62,922 nucleotides of DNA from Methylophaga lonarensis MPL (GTDB taxonomy: Bacteria > Pseudomonadota > Gammaproteobacteria > Nitrosococcales > Methylophagaceae). Below the pieces are notes generated by a model, which saw nothing but the letters and a program-made list of their open reading frames with translations, made no database searches and had not been told where the DNA came from. The DNA lies in contig NZ_APHR01000002.1 of NCBI RefSeq assembly GCF_000349205.1, forward strand, positions 1-62,922. The letters run 5' to 3'. This document shows positions 17,048-26,388 of the stretch, piece by piece (position 1 is the first letter of the stretch; the number at the start of each line of letters is the position of its first letter). The translations under genes were made by a program, and so were the position numbers.

Positions 17048-18274
17048 TTAGCCCAACAAGTTCAACACATTCTGTGGCAAGGCATTTGCCTGAGCCAGCA
17101 TGGCAGTACCCGCCTGCTGTAGAATCTGAGCTCTTGTCAGATTGGCCGTTTCAGCCGCGAAGTCGGCATCCATGATCCGTGATCGTGATGCAGAGAGGTT
17201 CTCGGATGAAATGCTCAGGTTGGCGATAGTTGATTCAAAACGCGCCTGTACCGCACCGAGTTCGGCTCGCAAGCCGCTGATTTGCGTCAAGGCTCCATCG
17301 ACAATCGCCAGTGCCTCAGTTGCACCAAAGCGAGTACCCACATCAATGTCGGTCAAATTTTTGACGACTGAAGCAGTGTCATTAAAAAACTCAACTTCGG
17401 TATCATCATCGTCATCCAGTGTTACTGTTCCACCTGCGATTTCAAACTCAGTATCAAAACCACCTCGAATGGCAATCGTTGTAATACCTTCATTGTCAAC
17501 AACCAATGCCGCACTCAATTGGGCAGCTCGAACAGCCAACGTTTCGCTGTCGTCAGCACCAACAAAGGTTGTGATGGCAGTATTGATTTCACGAACAGCA
17601 TCTTCCAGAGTGGTAATACCGGTCAGGTCGACTTCGATTTCAATTCCCAAATCTTCCAGAATGCCAACCGTATCCAGTGTGATTGTAATGTCATCAATTG
17701 ACGCAATACCCACCTGGTTAATCTGATCCTGGGACAAACCTGCTTCGCCCATGGATATCGCACGGCCCAGCTCAGTATTACGAGCATCAACGCCTGAAAC
17801 GGCGATGCTCTGTCCCTGATTGGCACCGATTTGGAAGAACAAATCGCGCAAACTGCCATCAAGCACTAACTGACCGTTGAACTCTGTTGAGTTTGCAACC
17901 CTGCCAACTTCAGAGATCAACTGCTGAACTTCATTATTCAGCGCCTGACGATCAGAAGCTGAGTTGGAGTCATTGGCTGCCTGAACAGATAGTTCACGAA
18001 TGCGTTGCAGTGCATCGCCAATTGTACCGAGTGCACCTTCCGCCGTTTGAGCAAAAGAAATACCGTCATTAGCATTTCTGACTGCCTGATTCAAACCACG
18101 AATCTGTGTAGTAAAGCGCTCAGAGATTGCCAGACCAGCCGCATCATCTTTTGCACTGTTAATTCTTAACCCTGAGGACAAGCGTTCAAGCGAAGTCGCC
18201 AGAGAGTTTTGCGTTGAATTCAAATTTCGTTGCGCATTAAGCGACGAAATATTGGTGTTAATAATTTGGGCCAT
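17048..18274 (-). CDS. fliC: Flagellin (sigma-54-type copy)
   Basis: Second flagellin, 408 aa, starting MAQIINTNISSLNAQRNLNS and ending ALPQNVLNLLG, with the same D0/D1 layout as its neighbour. The central exposed region differs clearly between the two (for example NDTASVVKNLTDIDVGTRFG here). TCAGGAG precedes the ATG. A very good sigma-54 element lies about 150 bases upstream, in contrast to the sigma-28 element of the other copy. In Vibrio the one essential flagellin (FlaA) is the sigma-54/FlrC-dependent one, so this copy may be the base or major subunit. Confidence 0.97.
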   Translation of the reverse strand: MAQIINTNISSLNAQRNLNSTQNSLATSLERLSSGLRINSAKDDAAGLAISERFTTQIRGLNQAVRNANDGISFAQTAEGALGTIGDALQRIRELSVQAANDSNSASDRQALNNEVQQLISEVGRVANSTEFNGQLVLDGSLRDLFFQIGANQGQSIAVSGVDARNTELGRAISMGEAGLSQDQINQVGIASIDDITITLDTVGILEDLGIEIEVDLTGITTLEDAVREINTAITTFVGADDSETLAVRAAQLSAALVVDNEGITTIAIRGGFDTEFEIAGGTVTLDDDDDTEVEFFNDTASVVKNLTDIDVGTRFGATEALAIVDGALTQISGLRAELGAVQARFESTIANLSISSENLSASRSRIMDADFAAETANLTRAQILQQAGTAMLAQANALPQNVLNLLG

Positions 18275-18294
18275 GATGTTTTCTCCTGAATGAG

Positions 18295-18310
18295 CCGGGC
18301 ATCAACCCGG
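18295..18310 (-). other. 5'-leader hairpin ahead of the flagellin ribosome site
   Basis: CCGGG, 6-base loop, CCCGG lies about 6 bases upstream of AGGAG in this leader. The other flagellin leader has a related element (16791-16806, CGGG...CCCG) at the same distance from its AGGAG. Shared placement hints at a post-transcriptional control element. Confidence 0.35.
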
Positions 18311-18417
18311 TATGTGTTTGCACACAAGGCATCCCACATCTGCGTCAATGCCAAGTGCTTCAAACAACCAGTCAAATGATAAAAATCACTTCCTTTAATT
18401 GAGTGATACCCATGCTC

Positions 18418-18434
18418 AGCAAACACCATACCAA
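18418..18434 (-). promoter_or_regulatory. Sigma-54 promoter of the distal flagellin gene
   Basis: TTGGTATGGTGTTTGCT on the minus strand matches YTGGCACGRNNNTTGCW at all but two positions, with GG-N10-GC spacing. It predicts a start near 18407 and a leader of about 130 bases. Confidence 0.75.
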
Positions 18435-18814
18435 GTTTTTAACTTATTGTTTTATATGTTATTTTTAGGGGTAATGTAGCATACAAACAACGCGCAAGCA
18501 GTGTGGTGACGATCAGTCAGTTATTTGGCGCAAGTAGCTTGAGGGGGTCGGGAATTCAAAATGAGCTCAGCTAGAAACGGCATCGGCATAAACTCGATGG
18601 TCCGTTGAGCGTGGCTCATCATCCCTGCAGGCGGTATTTCCCAGTGAAACGGAAGTGAAGCCATGACATGGTTGATTGATTATAAAAAGCTCTGAACAGC
18701 AAGCCTGTTGGGGACTTTCAGGCTATGAAAGGATGGACTTTAAAACGAAGCTTGACTGAGCAAGCACAGTCACCTGCTGCACGACTTTGGCTTTTGTATG
18801 ACTTGATAAACTGC
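18435..18814. other. Intergenic region upstream of the sigma-54 flagellin promoter
   Basis: About 380 bases between the flagellin promoter and the flgL stop. An AT-rich stretch (18440-18480) lies directly upstream of the -24 element, where FleR or FleQ sites would be expected. A minus-strand ORF of 47 codons (18521-18664, starting MASLPFHWEI) is open but has no ribosome site. Imperfect repeats near 18695-18725 followed by CTTTTTATAA could be a weak flgL terminator. I see no other gene. Confidence 0.4.
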
Positions 18815-20005
18815 CTAGAGGAAGTTGAAAAGTGACAGGCTTTGCACACGGCTAAAGGTTTGCTGGGCAGCTTGCAGCCCTGTCAATTGCCGGGTCAGCC
18901 GCGAAATCGCTTCTGCATAATCAAGATCCTGTATTTCAGAAATACTTTTTTCCATCGCAAAAGCCAGACTTTCATTGATTTCTGTTTGTTGATCAATCGC
19001 ATTCAATCGACCACCGACCTGTGCCCGTCCATCGACAATTCTGTCCAGCGCCGCGTCCATGTTGATCAGAAAATCACCATTATTGGGCGAATCACCCGCC
19101 CCGACCCTGTTTTCAGCCAGTGCATTGGCAAAATTCTGAATGGTGATAAACATGGTTTGCGCTTCATCGGCAGGTTCTTTGGTGATGGTCAGTTGATCAC
19201 CATCATCAGGTGTCCCTTCCAATCGAATACCCAATCCTGGAAATGCAGGGTCAAGTTCACCGAGGTTGACGGTCATGCCTGGTTGATAACTAAAGCTGGC
19301 GCTGTTCACGCCATCGGTGACCGTATATTCACCCGGCGGATCCGCATAGGTAAAAGTCAGCTCCGGAAAAGTCGCCGCCACACCACTGTTGTTGGTGACG
19401 GTGATTTGTCCTGAACCGGTATTGCCGCCATCGGGAGTGATCAGTGTTTGGGTAAAGGCTGCTTCAAAAAGTTTTGAGGCCGGATCGTTGGTGGCGATAA
19501 ACACCCCTGCACCCACCTTCATGTTTCGCTGACCTTCATCACCCTGATAACTGCCGTAGATATTGTCATAAGGCTGAATATCTGTTGCAAAACCAGAAAA
19601 CAAATAATCACCATTGGCATCACGTGTATTGGCCAACGACAATAATTGTTGATTCAGCTGATTGATCTCCGTGGAGATGGCTTTTCTGTCGGCCGGTGTA
19701 TTGGTGTCATTCAATGCCTGTACCGCCAACTCACGAATGCGCTGCAATAAGTCGGTCGCACTGGCAAGCGCACCTTCTTCCCGCTCGAGTTTATTTCGCG
19801 CATTGACACCATTGGAGACATACTGCTCGGAAAGGCTGAACTCTCTTTGCAGATTTAACAATTGAACTGAGCCAGCGGGATCATCCGATGGATTGAGAAT
19901 TCGTTTCCCCGTGGACACTTGTTGCTGTGTCTGCGCAACATTCGTCTGCTGAGCCAGCATAGATGCCAGGCTCTGATTAAAAATCTGTGAGGTTGAAATC
20001 CGCAT
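18815..20005 (-). CDS. flgL: Hook-filament junction protein FlgL (HAP3)
   Basis: A 396-aa flagellin-like junction protein. The N terminus MRISTSQIFNQSLASMLAQQ, the region KRILNPSDDPAGSVQLLNL and the C-terminal AISRLTRQLTGLQAAQQTFS are typical of FlgL. It joins the last hook-associated ring to the filament. AGGAG lies 7 bases before the ATG, and it starts 8 bases past flgK, so it is transcribed with it. A stem-loop region near 18695-18725 may end the transcript. Confidence 0.96.
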   Translation of the reverse strand: MRISTSQIFNQSLASMLAQQTNVAQTQQQVSTGKRILNPSDDPAGSVQLLNLQREFSLSEQYVSNGVNARNKLEREEGALASATDLLQRIRELAVQALNDTNTPADRKAISTEINQLNQQLLSLANTRDANGDYLFSGFATDIQPYDNIYGSYQGDEGQRNMKVGAGVFIATNDPASKLFEAAFTQTLITPDGGNTGSGQITVTNNSGVAATFPELTFTYADPPGEYTVTDGVNSASFSYQPGMTVNLGELDPAFPGLGIRLEGTPDDGDQLTITKEPADEAQTMFITIQNFANALAENRVGAGDSPNNGDFLINMDAALDRIVDGRAQVGGRLNAIDQQTEINESLAFAMEKSISEIQDLDYAEAISRLTRQLTGLQAAQQTFSRVQSLSLFNFL

Positions 20006-20013
20006 GGCTGCTC

Positions 20014-21714
20014 CTAGAAAGCGTTCAGCAAGGTGTCAAAAATGGTTCTTGAAACCGTAATGATCTGCGCCGCCGCCTGATAAGACTGCTGATATTTGAT
20101 GAGGTTGGCAGCTTCCTCATCAAGGTTGACGCCAGATACCGCTTCAAGCCTCGCCTGGGTTTGCTCCATAAGTCCCTGCTGTGTCACCTGACTTAAGCCA
20201 GCCTGCCGGGTTTTGGTGGCAACACTGGCTACCAGATTGCCATAAGCATCAGCAAATGAGCGGGTACCACCATCCAGTACTTTCTGTACCTGCAGTTCTG
20301 CCATGGCCAGTGCGTTACGGTTATCCCCCGCAGCCCCTGTGCTGTTATTGACCACAAAACTATCGCCATCGGCCGGAACACCTGTCAGCGTAATAGTCAG
20401 CGGAGGTGGTTCATCGGTGGGCGCAAATGTCAGCTCGCTCAGATCAAAACTGCGGCCACTATCAATCGCCGGGTTATAGTTTAGTGTTGCCGTGTTGCCG
20501 TTGTAGTTGACCGTATATTCATTGGTCGCCTGGTTAAAACTGAAACTCAGTGGCCCTGCCAGAGCATTGCTTGCATCAAAGGCAGGATCACTGCCGTCAA
20601 CTGAAGCAACCGTCAGTCCACCACTGCCAGAATTCAAGCTATTAGTCGTTACAGCAACCGGAAAAGCGACTGCCAGATCACGTGGATCAGCAATGGCTAC
20701 AGCAATCGCTGCTGCTGCACCGGCTGGCCAGTCGGCAGGGAGCGGGTCTGGAATCGCAAACAAATTGCCGCCAGCAGAACCATTCAGTGTTAAACCAGTG
20801 GAGTGCTGCTGATTGAGTGCTTCGGCAATATTCGCGGCCAGCTCGTCAATCTCCGCTCGTGCCGGATCAATAATTTCACTTCTGACCGTTAATAACCCTC
20901 CTAACGCTCCGCCGACAATCTGGCTTGTGACCACGGTACCACTGGAGCCAAATGCAATATCCAACCGTGTTGCGTCTGTGGGATCCACCGCTGTGGTCAG
21001 TTCGTTCAGGGTACTGCCAACTACCAGCCCCTGACCGTTACCGACAAAGATGTTAATCGCCCCATTACTCTGTTCAACCGTTTGAACCGATACCAATTTT
21101 GACAGGTCGTTGATCAAGCGATCCCTTTGATCCAGCAGGTCGTTGGGTGCTCTGGAACCGGCCTCAACGATCACCTGATTGAGTTCCGCAATACCTCGGG
21201 TGATGGTGTTGATATCCTGAACAGTAGCTTCGATGTTCTGATTTATCTGACGATTGATTGAGTCGAATTGGGTATTCAGCGTGTTAAACCGTTTTGCCAG
21301 CGAATCAGCTTCGGTCAATAATACCTGGCGGGCGGGAATAGAGGTCGGATCATCAGCCACTTCCTGCATGGCGTTAAAAAAGCTCTCCATGCCGCTGGCA
21401 ATGGACAACTGTGGCGAACCGAGCATGTCATCAACTTGCTTTGCGAATGTGCCAAAGGTCTTGAAGTTTTGTTCTTGTGACGTGAACTGTCTGAGCTGAT
21501 CTGCCAAAAATTTGTCAAACAGTCGTTCGATGCTGGTGATTTGCACGCCGGAGCCAATGTACTGACCACCATAAAAATTCGCTGGGGTGGTGCCCTGGAC
21601 GACTCTTTGACGACTGTAGCCTTCAGTATTGACGTTACTGATATTGTGGCTGGTCGTGGTCAAAGCCCCCTGTGTGGTCAGCAGTGCAGAAGTACCAATA
21701 TTTAACATGCTCAT
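20014..21714 (-). CDS. flgK: Hook-filament junction protein FlgK (HAP1)
   Basis: First hook-associated protein, 566 aa. The rod/hook family N terminus (TSALLTTQGALTTTSHNISN, then VNTEGYSRQRV) and the C-terminal SGVNLDEEAANLIKYQQSYQ are canonical. The central region has an unusual run of alanine- and proline-rich loops (DPLPADWPAGAAAAIAVAIA). It lies 35 bases after flgJ with no promoter in the gap, so it probably belongs to the flgH transcription unit. Confidence 0.96.
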   Translation of the reverse strand: MSMLNIGTSALLTTQGALTTTSHNISNVNTEGYSRQRVVQGTTPANFYGGQYIGSGVQITSIERLFDKFLADQLRQFTSQEQNFKTFGTFAKQVDDMLGSPQLSIASGMESFFNAMQEVADDPTSIPARQVLLTEADSLAKRFNTLNTQFDSINRQINQNIEATVQDINTITRGIAELNQVIVEAGSRAPNDLLDQRDRLINDLSKLVSVQTVEQSNGAINIFVGNGQGLVVGSTLNELTTAVDPTDATRLDIAFGSSGTVVTSQIVGGALGGLLTVRSEIIDPARAEIDELAANIAEALNQQHSTGLTLNGSAGGNLFAIPDPLPADWPAGAAAAIAVAIADPRDLAVAFPVAVTTNSLNSGSGGLTVASVDGSDPAFDASNALAGPLSFSFNQATNEYTVNYNGNTATLNYNPAIDSGRSFDLSELTFAPTDEPPPLTITLTGVPADGDSFVVNNSTGAAGDNRNALAMAELQVQKVLDGGTRSFADAYGNLVASVATKTRQAGLSQVTQQGLMEQTQARLEAVSGVNLDEEAANLIKYQQSYQAAAQIITVSRTIFDTLLNAF

Positions 21715-21749
21715 AAGGTGATCCCCGGTTCAGCCTGTTGTGGCTGGAT

Positions 21750-22754
21750 TCATGAATACGCTGACCCATGCGAGTTTTGTGCCACGGTTGCCCCTTGCAT
21801 AATCCGTTTTATCTTGTCGGCATAATTCGGGTCAGTGGCATAACCGGCCCGGTGCAGCTCTTCAATGAATCGCTCCGGATTATGGCTGTATCTCAGTGCG
21901 GTCTGATAACGCGGCTGGGTTTGCAAAAATTCGACGTAGTCATCAAAGCTCTGCTGATAGGAGCCATAGGATCTGAACTGTGACAATTCCCTGACGGCTT
22001 TGCCATCATGAAACTCTAGTGCATTCAGTTGCGTGGTGTTGCCGGTCCAGCTTCGGCCGGCTTTGATGTTGAACAAGTTATGGCTGGAACTACCATCTGA
22101 ATTTTGTAGCACATGCTTGCCCCAGCCAGTTTCAAGCGCTGCCTGAGCAATAATGACTTCCGGCGACACACCTATTTTTTCAGCGGCTTGTTCGGCCATT
22201 GGCCATAGTTGACGCACAAAGCTGGCCGGTGAATCGAATACCAGTGGTTTTCCGCTCTGGATTGCTCGAATGTTATCGAGTTCAAGCTGATCCCTGGGTG
22301 TTAACCTGTCAGGCTTCGCCTGACGTACCTGCTCCAAAATTCGTTGTTCCGCATGAGGCATCAAGCTGCTGCGAATATTGACGGTATCCATTGAAAAACC
22401 CTTGGCAGCAGGGGTATCTTCCAAAACCGAGGGTTTCTCATTGCCGCCCAGTTGCCGCATGATGACATCCTGTAAACCCAGGCCACCTCGCCCCGCCATA
22501 TCCATGGCCATCTGCTGATCTGCCATTTCTCGATACATCTTGCTTTGAGAAGAATCAAAAATTCCATCGGCCAGGCTGGCTTCACGCATGCTCTTGAGCA
22601 TCATGCTGATGAACAAGGCTTCAAACTGTCCGGCAACCTCACGCAAAACCTGCTGCTGATCTTTATCCCCAGCAGAGGTCTGGGCAGCTTGATTTCTGAG
22701 CTGATTGAGCCCATGAAAATCCAGCGCATTTTGCTTGACAGCATTCAAGGTCAT
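21750..22754 (-). CDS. flgJ: Flagellar rod-assembly protein and muramidase FlgJ
   Basis: Bifunctional 334-aa protein. The N-terminal half (EVAGQFEALFISMMLKSMRE through GLGLQDVIMRQL) is the rod-capping domain. The C-terminal half is a glucosaminidase-type peptidoglycan hydrolase with the catalytic glutamate in QAALETGWGKHVL, and it opens the murein for the rod. Single-domain FlgJ forms lack this half; here both are present. It lies 8 bases after flgI. Confidence 0.96.
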   Translation of the reverse strand: MTLNAVKQNALDFHGLNQLRNQAAQTSAGDKDQQQVLREVAGQFEALFISMMLKSMREASLADGIFDSSQSKMYREMADQQMAMDMAGRGGLGLQDVIMRQLGGNEKPSVLEDTPAAKGFSMDTVNIRSSLMPHAEQRILEQVRQAKPDRLTPRDQLELDNIRAIQSGKPLVFDSPASFVRQLWPMAEQAAEKIGVSPEVIIAQAALETGWGKHVLQNSDGSSSHNLFNIKAGRSWTGNTTQLNALEFHDGKAVRELSQFRSYGSYQQSFDDYVEFLQTQPRYQTALRYSHNPERFIEELHRAGYATDPNYADKIKRIMQGATVAQNSHGSAYS

Positions 22755-22762
22755 CGGAGTAC

Positions 22763-23857
22763 CTATATGATGACCAAATCTGCACGAAGTGCACCGACCT
22801 GCTTGAGCGCTTCAAGGATGGCCACCAGATCACCTGGCGCAGCTCCTACCTGATTAACAGCCCGGACAATTTCATCCAGAGTCACGCCCGGGTTGAAGAC
22901 AAACATCCGGCTGGCTTCTTCAGTAATCTCAATATCGTAGTTAGGTGTAATCACGGTCTCTCCCGGTGAGAAAGCACCCGGCTGACTGACCTCTGGACTG
23001 GCCGCAATTGTCACCGACAAACTGCCATGAGTAACGGCCGCTGGACTCACTCTGACATTCTGGCCGATAACGACGGTTCCGCTTCTGGAATTCACCACGA
23101 CTCTGGCTGCTGCTTCACCCGGGCTGACTTCAAGGTTTTCAATCATCGATAAAAACGGCACACGCTGATTCGGATCACGCGGCGCAAATACAGTGACTGA
23201 ACCGGCATCAATCGTGCGAGCGGTCCCGGTGCCGAGATTTTGATTGATTGCTTCAGCCAGACGGCTGGCCGTCGTAAAATCAGGCTGATGCAGGTTCAGT
23301 GTAATGGTATCGCCGACATTAAACGCATTGTTGACGGTACGCTCGACAGTGGCGCCATTGGGGATTCTTCCAGCACTGGGTACATTGACAGTGATCCTGG
23401 AACCATCTCTGGCCTCTGCCCCAAAACCACCCACAACAAGATTACCCTGAGCAACGGCATAAATCTGTCCGTCAATACCGCGCAAAGGCGTCATCAACAA
23501 ACTGCCTCCACGCAAACTATTGGCATCACCCAGCGATGACACCGTGATATCAATGGTTTGACCTGGGCTTGCAAATGGCGGCAAATCAGCATGGATACTC
23601 ACGGCAGCAATGTTTCTGCTTTTTGGGTCAATACCGGGAGGCAGTGAAACCCCCATTTCGCCCAGAAAGCTTCTTAAACTCTGCCCGGTAAATCGGGTTC
23701 GATCGCCAGTACCACTGAGGCCAACGACCAGCCCATAACCTACCAGCTGGTTATTCCTGACCCCGGCAATTGACGCCATGTCTTTGATCCGCTCAGCGGC
23801 TTGAACGCCGGAAGATATCGCCAGCAATGCCGAGACCAGAATCCACTTGATGTTCAT
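22763..23857 (-). CDS. flgI: Flagellar P-ring protein FlgI
   Basis: Periplasmic P-ring subunit, 364 aa, with an N-terminal signal peptide ([20 protein letters not shown], cleavage after VQA). The mature start [20 protein letters not shown] and the end [16 protein letters not shown] are strongly conserved in the family. It starts 12 bases past flgH. Confidence 0.98.
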   Translation of the reverse strand: MNIKWILVSALLAISSGVQAAERIKDMASIAGVRNNQLVGYGLVVGLSGTGDRTRFTGQSLRSFLGEMGVSLPPGIDPKSRNIAAVSIHADLPPFASPGQTIDITVSSLGDANSLRGGSLLMTPLRGIDGQIYAVAQGNLVVGGFGAEARDGSRITVNVPSAGRIPNGATVERTVNNAFNVGDTITLNLHQPDFTTASRLAEAINQNLGTGTARTIDAGSVTVFAPRDPNQRVPFLSMIENLEVSPGEAAARVVVNSRSGTVVIGQNVRVSPAAVTHGSLSVTIAASPEVSQPGAFSPGETVITPNYDIEITEEASRMFVFNPGVTLDEIVRAVNQVGAAPGDLVAILEALKQVGALRADLVII

Positions 23858-23869
23858 AGTTGTGTCCCC

Positions 23870-24577
23870 TTAAAACGGCATCAGCGCACTAACAAAGAAT
23901 CTGCTCAGCCAGCCCATGACATTGGCGTCATTGGTAGCACCATCACCGGTATAGGAGATCTGTGCATCAGCGATTCGAATTGAAGAAATGGTATTGCTGC
24001 CGTCAATATCTCTGGGGCTGACAATGCCTGACAGCCGAATGTATTCGTTACCCTGATTGATGGTGACGATTTTTTCACCACGAATAATCATGTTGCCGTT
24101 GGGCAGGACCTCGACCACTGAAACACTGATATCCCCCACCAGGCGATTACTCAGATCACTATCGCCCTGACCACGGAAGTTGTGGCTGGAGCTGACGCCA
24201 AACGCCAGATTGTTGTTGCTGGTATCAGCCAAAGGCAGTTGATTGGGTAAACTGAATTGCGGCTGTGTTCCAAACACCGTTGGATTGTCGATATTGCTGT
24301 TGTTTTGCTTTCGAACGGTTGTTTCGCTCTCTTTTTCACCAAGCGTTCGCTCTTCAAGCCGCACCGTCAAAATATCGCCAACCCGTCTCGCCCGATAATC
24401 TTCAAACAATGAGATATTGGTCGCAGTATTGAAAATCGCGCCATCATTTCGCTCAACCTGTGGAACAGCAACAGGTCTGGTGGCGGCATAAGCCGGATCA
24501 CGCTTGGGCGTATCGTTGGCACATCCGACCACAGCAACGAGTGCCAATGGTGTCAAAATTTTGTATCGCAACTTCAT
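23870..24577 (-). CDS. flgH: Flagellar L-ring lipoprotein FlgH
   Basis: Outer-membrane L-ring subunit of 235 aa. A lipoprotein signal (MKLRYKILTPLALVAVVGC) puts the lipidated cysteine at position 19. The body has SLFEDYRARRVGDILTVRLE and IRGEKIVTINQGNEYIRLSG. I chose the ATG at 24577 because GGAGG lies 7 bases upstream and the upstream sigma-54 promoter predicts transcription starting near 24601, inside the longer reading. Confidence 0.96.
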   Translation of the reverse strand: MKLRYKILTPLALVAVVGCANDTPKRDPAYAATRPVAVPQVERNDGAIFNTATNISLFEDYRARRVGDILTVRLEERTLGEKESETTVRKQNNSNIDNPTVFGTQPQFSLPNQLPLADTSNNNLAFGVSSSHNFRGQGDSDLSNRLVGDISVSVVEVLPNGNMIIRGEKIVTINQGNEYIRLSGIVSPRDIDGSNTISSIRIADAQISYTGDGATNDANVMGWLSRFFVSALMPF

Positions 24578-24611
24578 GATAGCCTCCGATAATGCGTGTT
24601 GATTCATTCGC

Positions 24612-24628
24612 TGCAGGCTTCATGCCAG
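24612..24628 (-). promoter_or_regulatory. Sigma-54 promoter for flgHIJKL
   Basis: CTGGCATGAAGCCTGCA on the minus strand has GG-N10-GC spacing, CTGGCA at -24 and CTGCA at -12. It lies in the 220-base gap between flgG and flgH and implies that the rod/hook genes and the ring genes are separate units. Nothing else was recognised in that gap. Confidence 0.7.
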
Positions 24629-24798
24629 AACCTGAAAAATGTCAGTAGTGCCGTGATGTTCGGAGGTTATGGCCAGAGCCAGCGACTCATTGAATACACT
24701 TTTCCTGAATCTTTTCAGGTCATGCATCCATGCAGGGATAAAAAACAAGAGATGCAGGTGCCTTTGCCAATCATGACAAAGACACCTAAAAAAACCGA

Positions 24799-25584
24799 TT
24801 ACAAATTCTGACTGGCGTATTGCAGCATCTGATCTGCGGTTGAGATCGCTTTTGAGTTCATCTCATAAGCTCTTTGTGTCTCAATCATGTTAATCAGCTC
24901 TGTCACCACGTTGACATTCGAGGTTTCCAGTGCCCCGCCAACCACGGTACCAATGCCATCCAGGCCCGGAATTCCAACAATCGCTGGACCACTGGCACCC
25001 GATTCTTTAAACAGGTTTTCACCTACAGGCTGCAAACCTGCCGGATTGACAAAGTCTGCCAGCTCAATTTCGCCAATAATGACTGGCTCGTTTTGACCCG
25101 GCTGAGTCACACTGACCGTGCCATCGACACCGATAGTGATGCTCAAAGCATCTTCAGGAATTACCAAGCCGGGTTCGAGCAGATAGCCGTTAGACATGAC
25201 AACCTCACCATCGGAGTTCAGCTGAAAGCTGCCATCGCGGGTGTAGGCCAAATCACCATCTGGCATCAAAATCTGGAAGAAGCCTCTTCCTTGGATGGCA
25301 ATATCCAGTGCATTCTGCGTTTGAATGATATTGCCCTGGGTATGTAATTTTTGGGTGGCAACAGTTCTAACACCAGTGCCCACCATCAAGCCTGAAGGCA
25401 GCTCAGTATCTGTTGTTGATTGGGCGCCAGGCTGTCGAATGGTCTGGTAAAGCAAGTCCTCAAAAACCGCTCTATCTTGCTTAAAACCAGTGGTATTTAC
25501 GTTTGCCAGATTGTTTGAAATCACTGACATTCTGGTTTGTTGAGCATCAAGCCCTGTCTTGGCGATCCATAAAGCCTGATTCAT
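24799..25584 (-). CDS. flgG: Flagellar distal rod protein FlgG
   Basis: Distal rod subunit of 261 aa, the usual length. [40 protein letters not shown] and the C-terminal [20 protein letters not shown] are textbook FlgG. It lies 33 bases after flgF. A longer gap follows before flgH. Confidence 0.98.
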   Translation of the reverse strand: MNQALWIAKTGLDAQQTRMSVISNNLANVNTTGFKQDRAVFEDLLYQTIRQPGAQSTTDTELPSGLMVGTGVRTVATQKLHTQGNIIQTQNALDIAIQGRGFFQILMPDGDLAYTRDGSFQLNSDGEVVMSNGYLLEPGLVIPEDALSITIGVDGTVSVTQPGQNEPVIIGEIELADFVNPAGLQPVGENLFKESGASGPAIVGIPGLDGIGTVVGGALETSNVNVVTELINMIETQRAYEMNSKAISTADQMLQYASQNL

Positions 25585-25617
25585 AGTCGTTCTCCAAATT
25601 TTTGACGCTATTCGCGC

Positions 25618-26361
25618 TTATCCACCAAGCTGCAACAAGCGTGCCGATGCTGCACTGTTTTCTTCTGCTGTTGACATCATCTTGACCTGCATTTCGTATT
25701 TACGCTGCAGCTCAATCATGTTCACCAGCGCACCGACAGCATTAACGTTACTGCTTTCAATCGTGCCAGAGGCCACTTTGACAGAAGCATCCAACGGTGC
25801 TTCACCACCATCACGCATCCGCATCAGGCCATCACTGTCTTTAAAGATGTCCTGCAAGTCAGGTTTTACCAGCTTGATCCTATCCAGCACCGCGAGAGCA
25901 TTTTCCTCAGCCCCAACAGGACGAATCGAGATGGTACCGTCAGCGCCAATTTCAATTTTTTCCGCGGGTGGAATAGCAATTGGGCCGTTATCCCCCATCA
26001 CGGCCAGTCCCGTCCCAGTCAGTAACTGTCCGGTTTCAGTGAGATGAAAATCCCCCGCACGGGTATAACCTTCACGACCATCCACCCCAATGACGGCAAT
26101 AAAGCCTTCTCCCTGAACTGAAACATCCAGCTCACGCCCGGTAGAGACAACCGGACCCTGCTGATAATCAGTTGCAGGCCGCTCGGTCATCGAATAGACC
26201 CGGCTCGGCATTCCCTCACCAAACACCGGCATCGCGCGAAACTGTTCCAGATCAGCGCGAAACCCGGTGGTGTTGATATTGGCCAGGTTGTTGTTATTGG
26301 TCGCCTGAGCCAGCATGGTTTGCTGGGCGGCATTCATCGAGATGTACAACATGCGGTCCAT
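25618..26361 (-). CDS. flgF: Flagellar proximal rod protein FlgF
   Basis: Proximal rod subunit, 247 aa. MDRMLYISMNAAQQTMLAQA is the typical FlgF start, followed by NNLANINTTGFRADLEQFRA. The C-terminal NAVGALVNMIELQRKYEMQV is shared with the rod-hook family. It is located between flgE and flgG in the standard order. Confidence 0.97.
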   Translation of the reverse strand: MDRMLYISMNAAQQTMLAQATNNNNLANINTTGFRADLEQFRAMPVFGEGMPSRVYSMTERPATDYQQGPVVSTGRELDVSVQGEGFIAVIGVDGREGYTRAGDFHLTETGQLLTGTGLAVMGDNGPIAIPPAEKIEIGADGTISIRPVGAEENALAVLDRIKLVKPDLQDIFKDSDGLMRMRDGGEAPLDASVKVASGTIESSNVNAVGALVNMIELQRKYEMQVKMMSTAEENSAASARLLQLGG

Positions 26362-26388
26362 AAAGCTAGCCCTCTTTAATCCAGGTCA

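Noticed and set aside
15542-18274. The two flagellin genes as a possible recombination switch or invertible element
   Set aside because: Both are on the same strand, each with its own promoter, with no inverted repeats or recombinase nearby.
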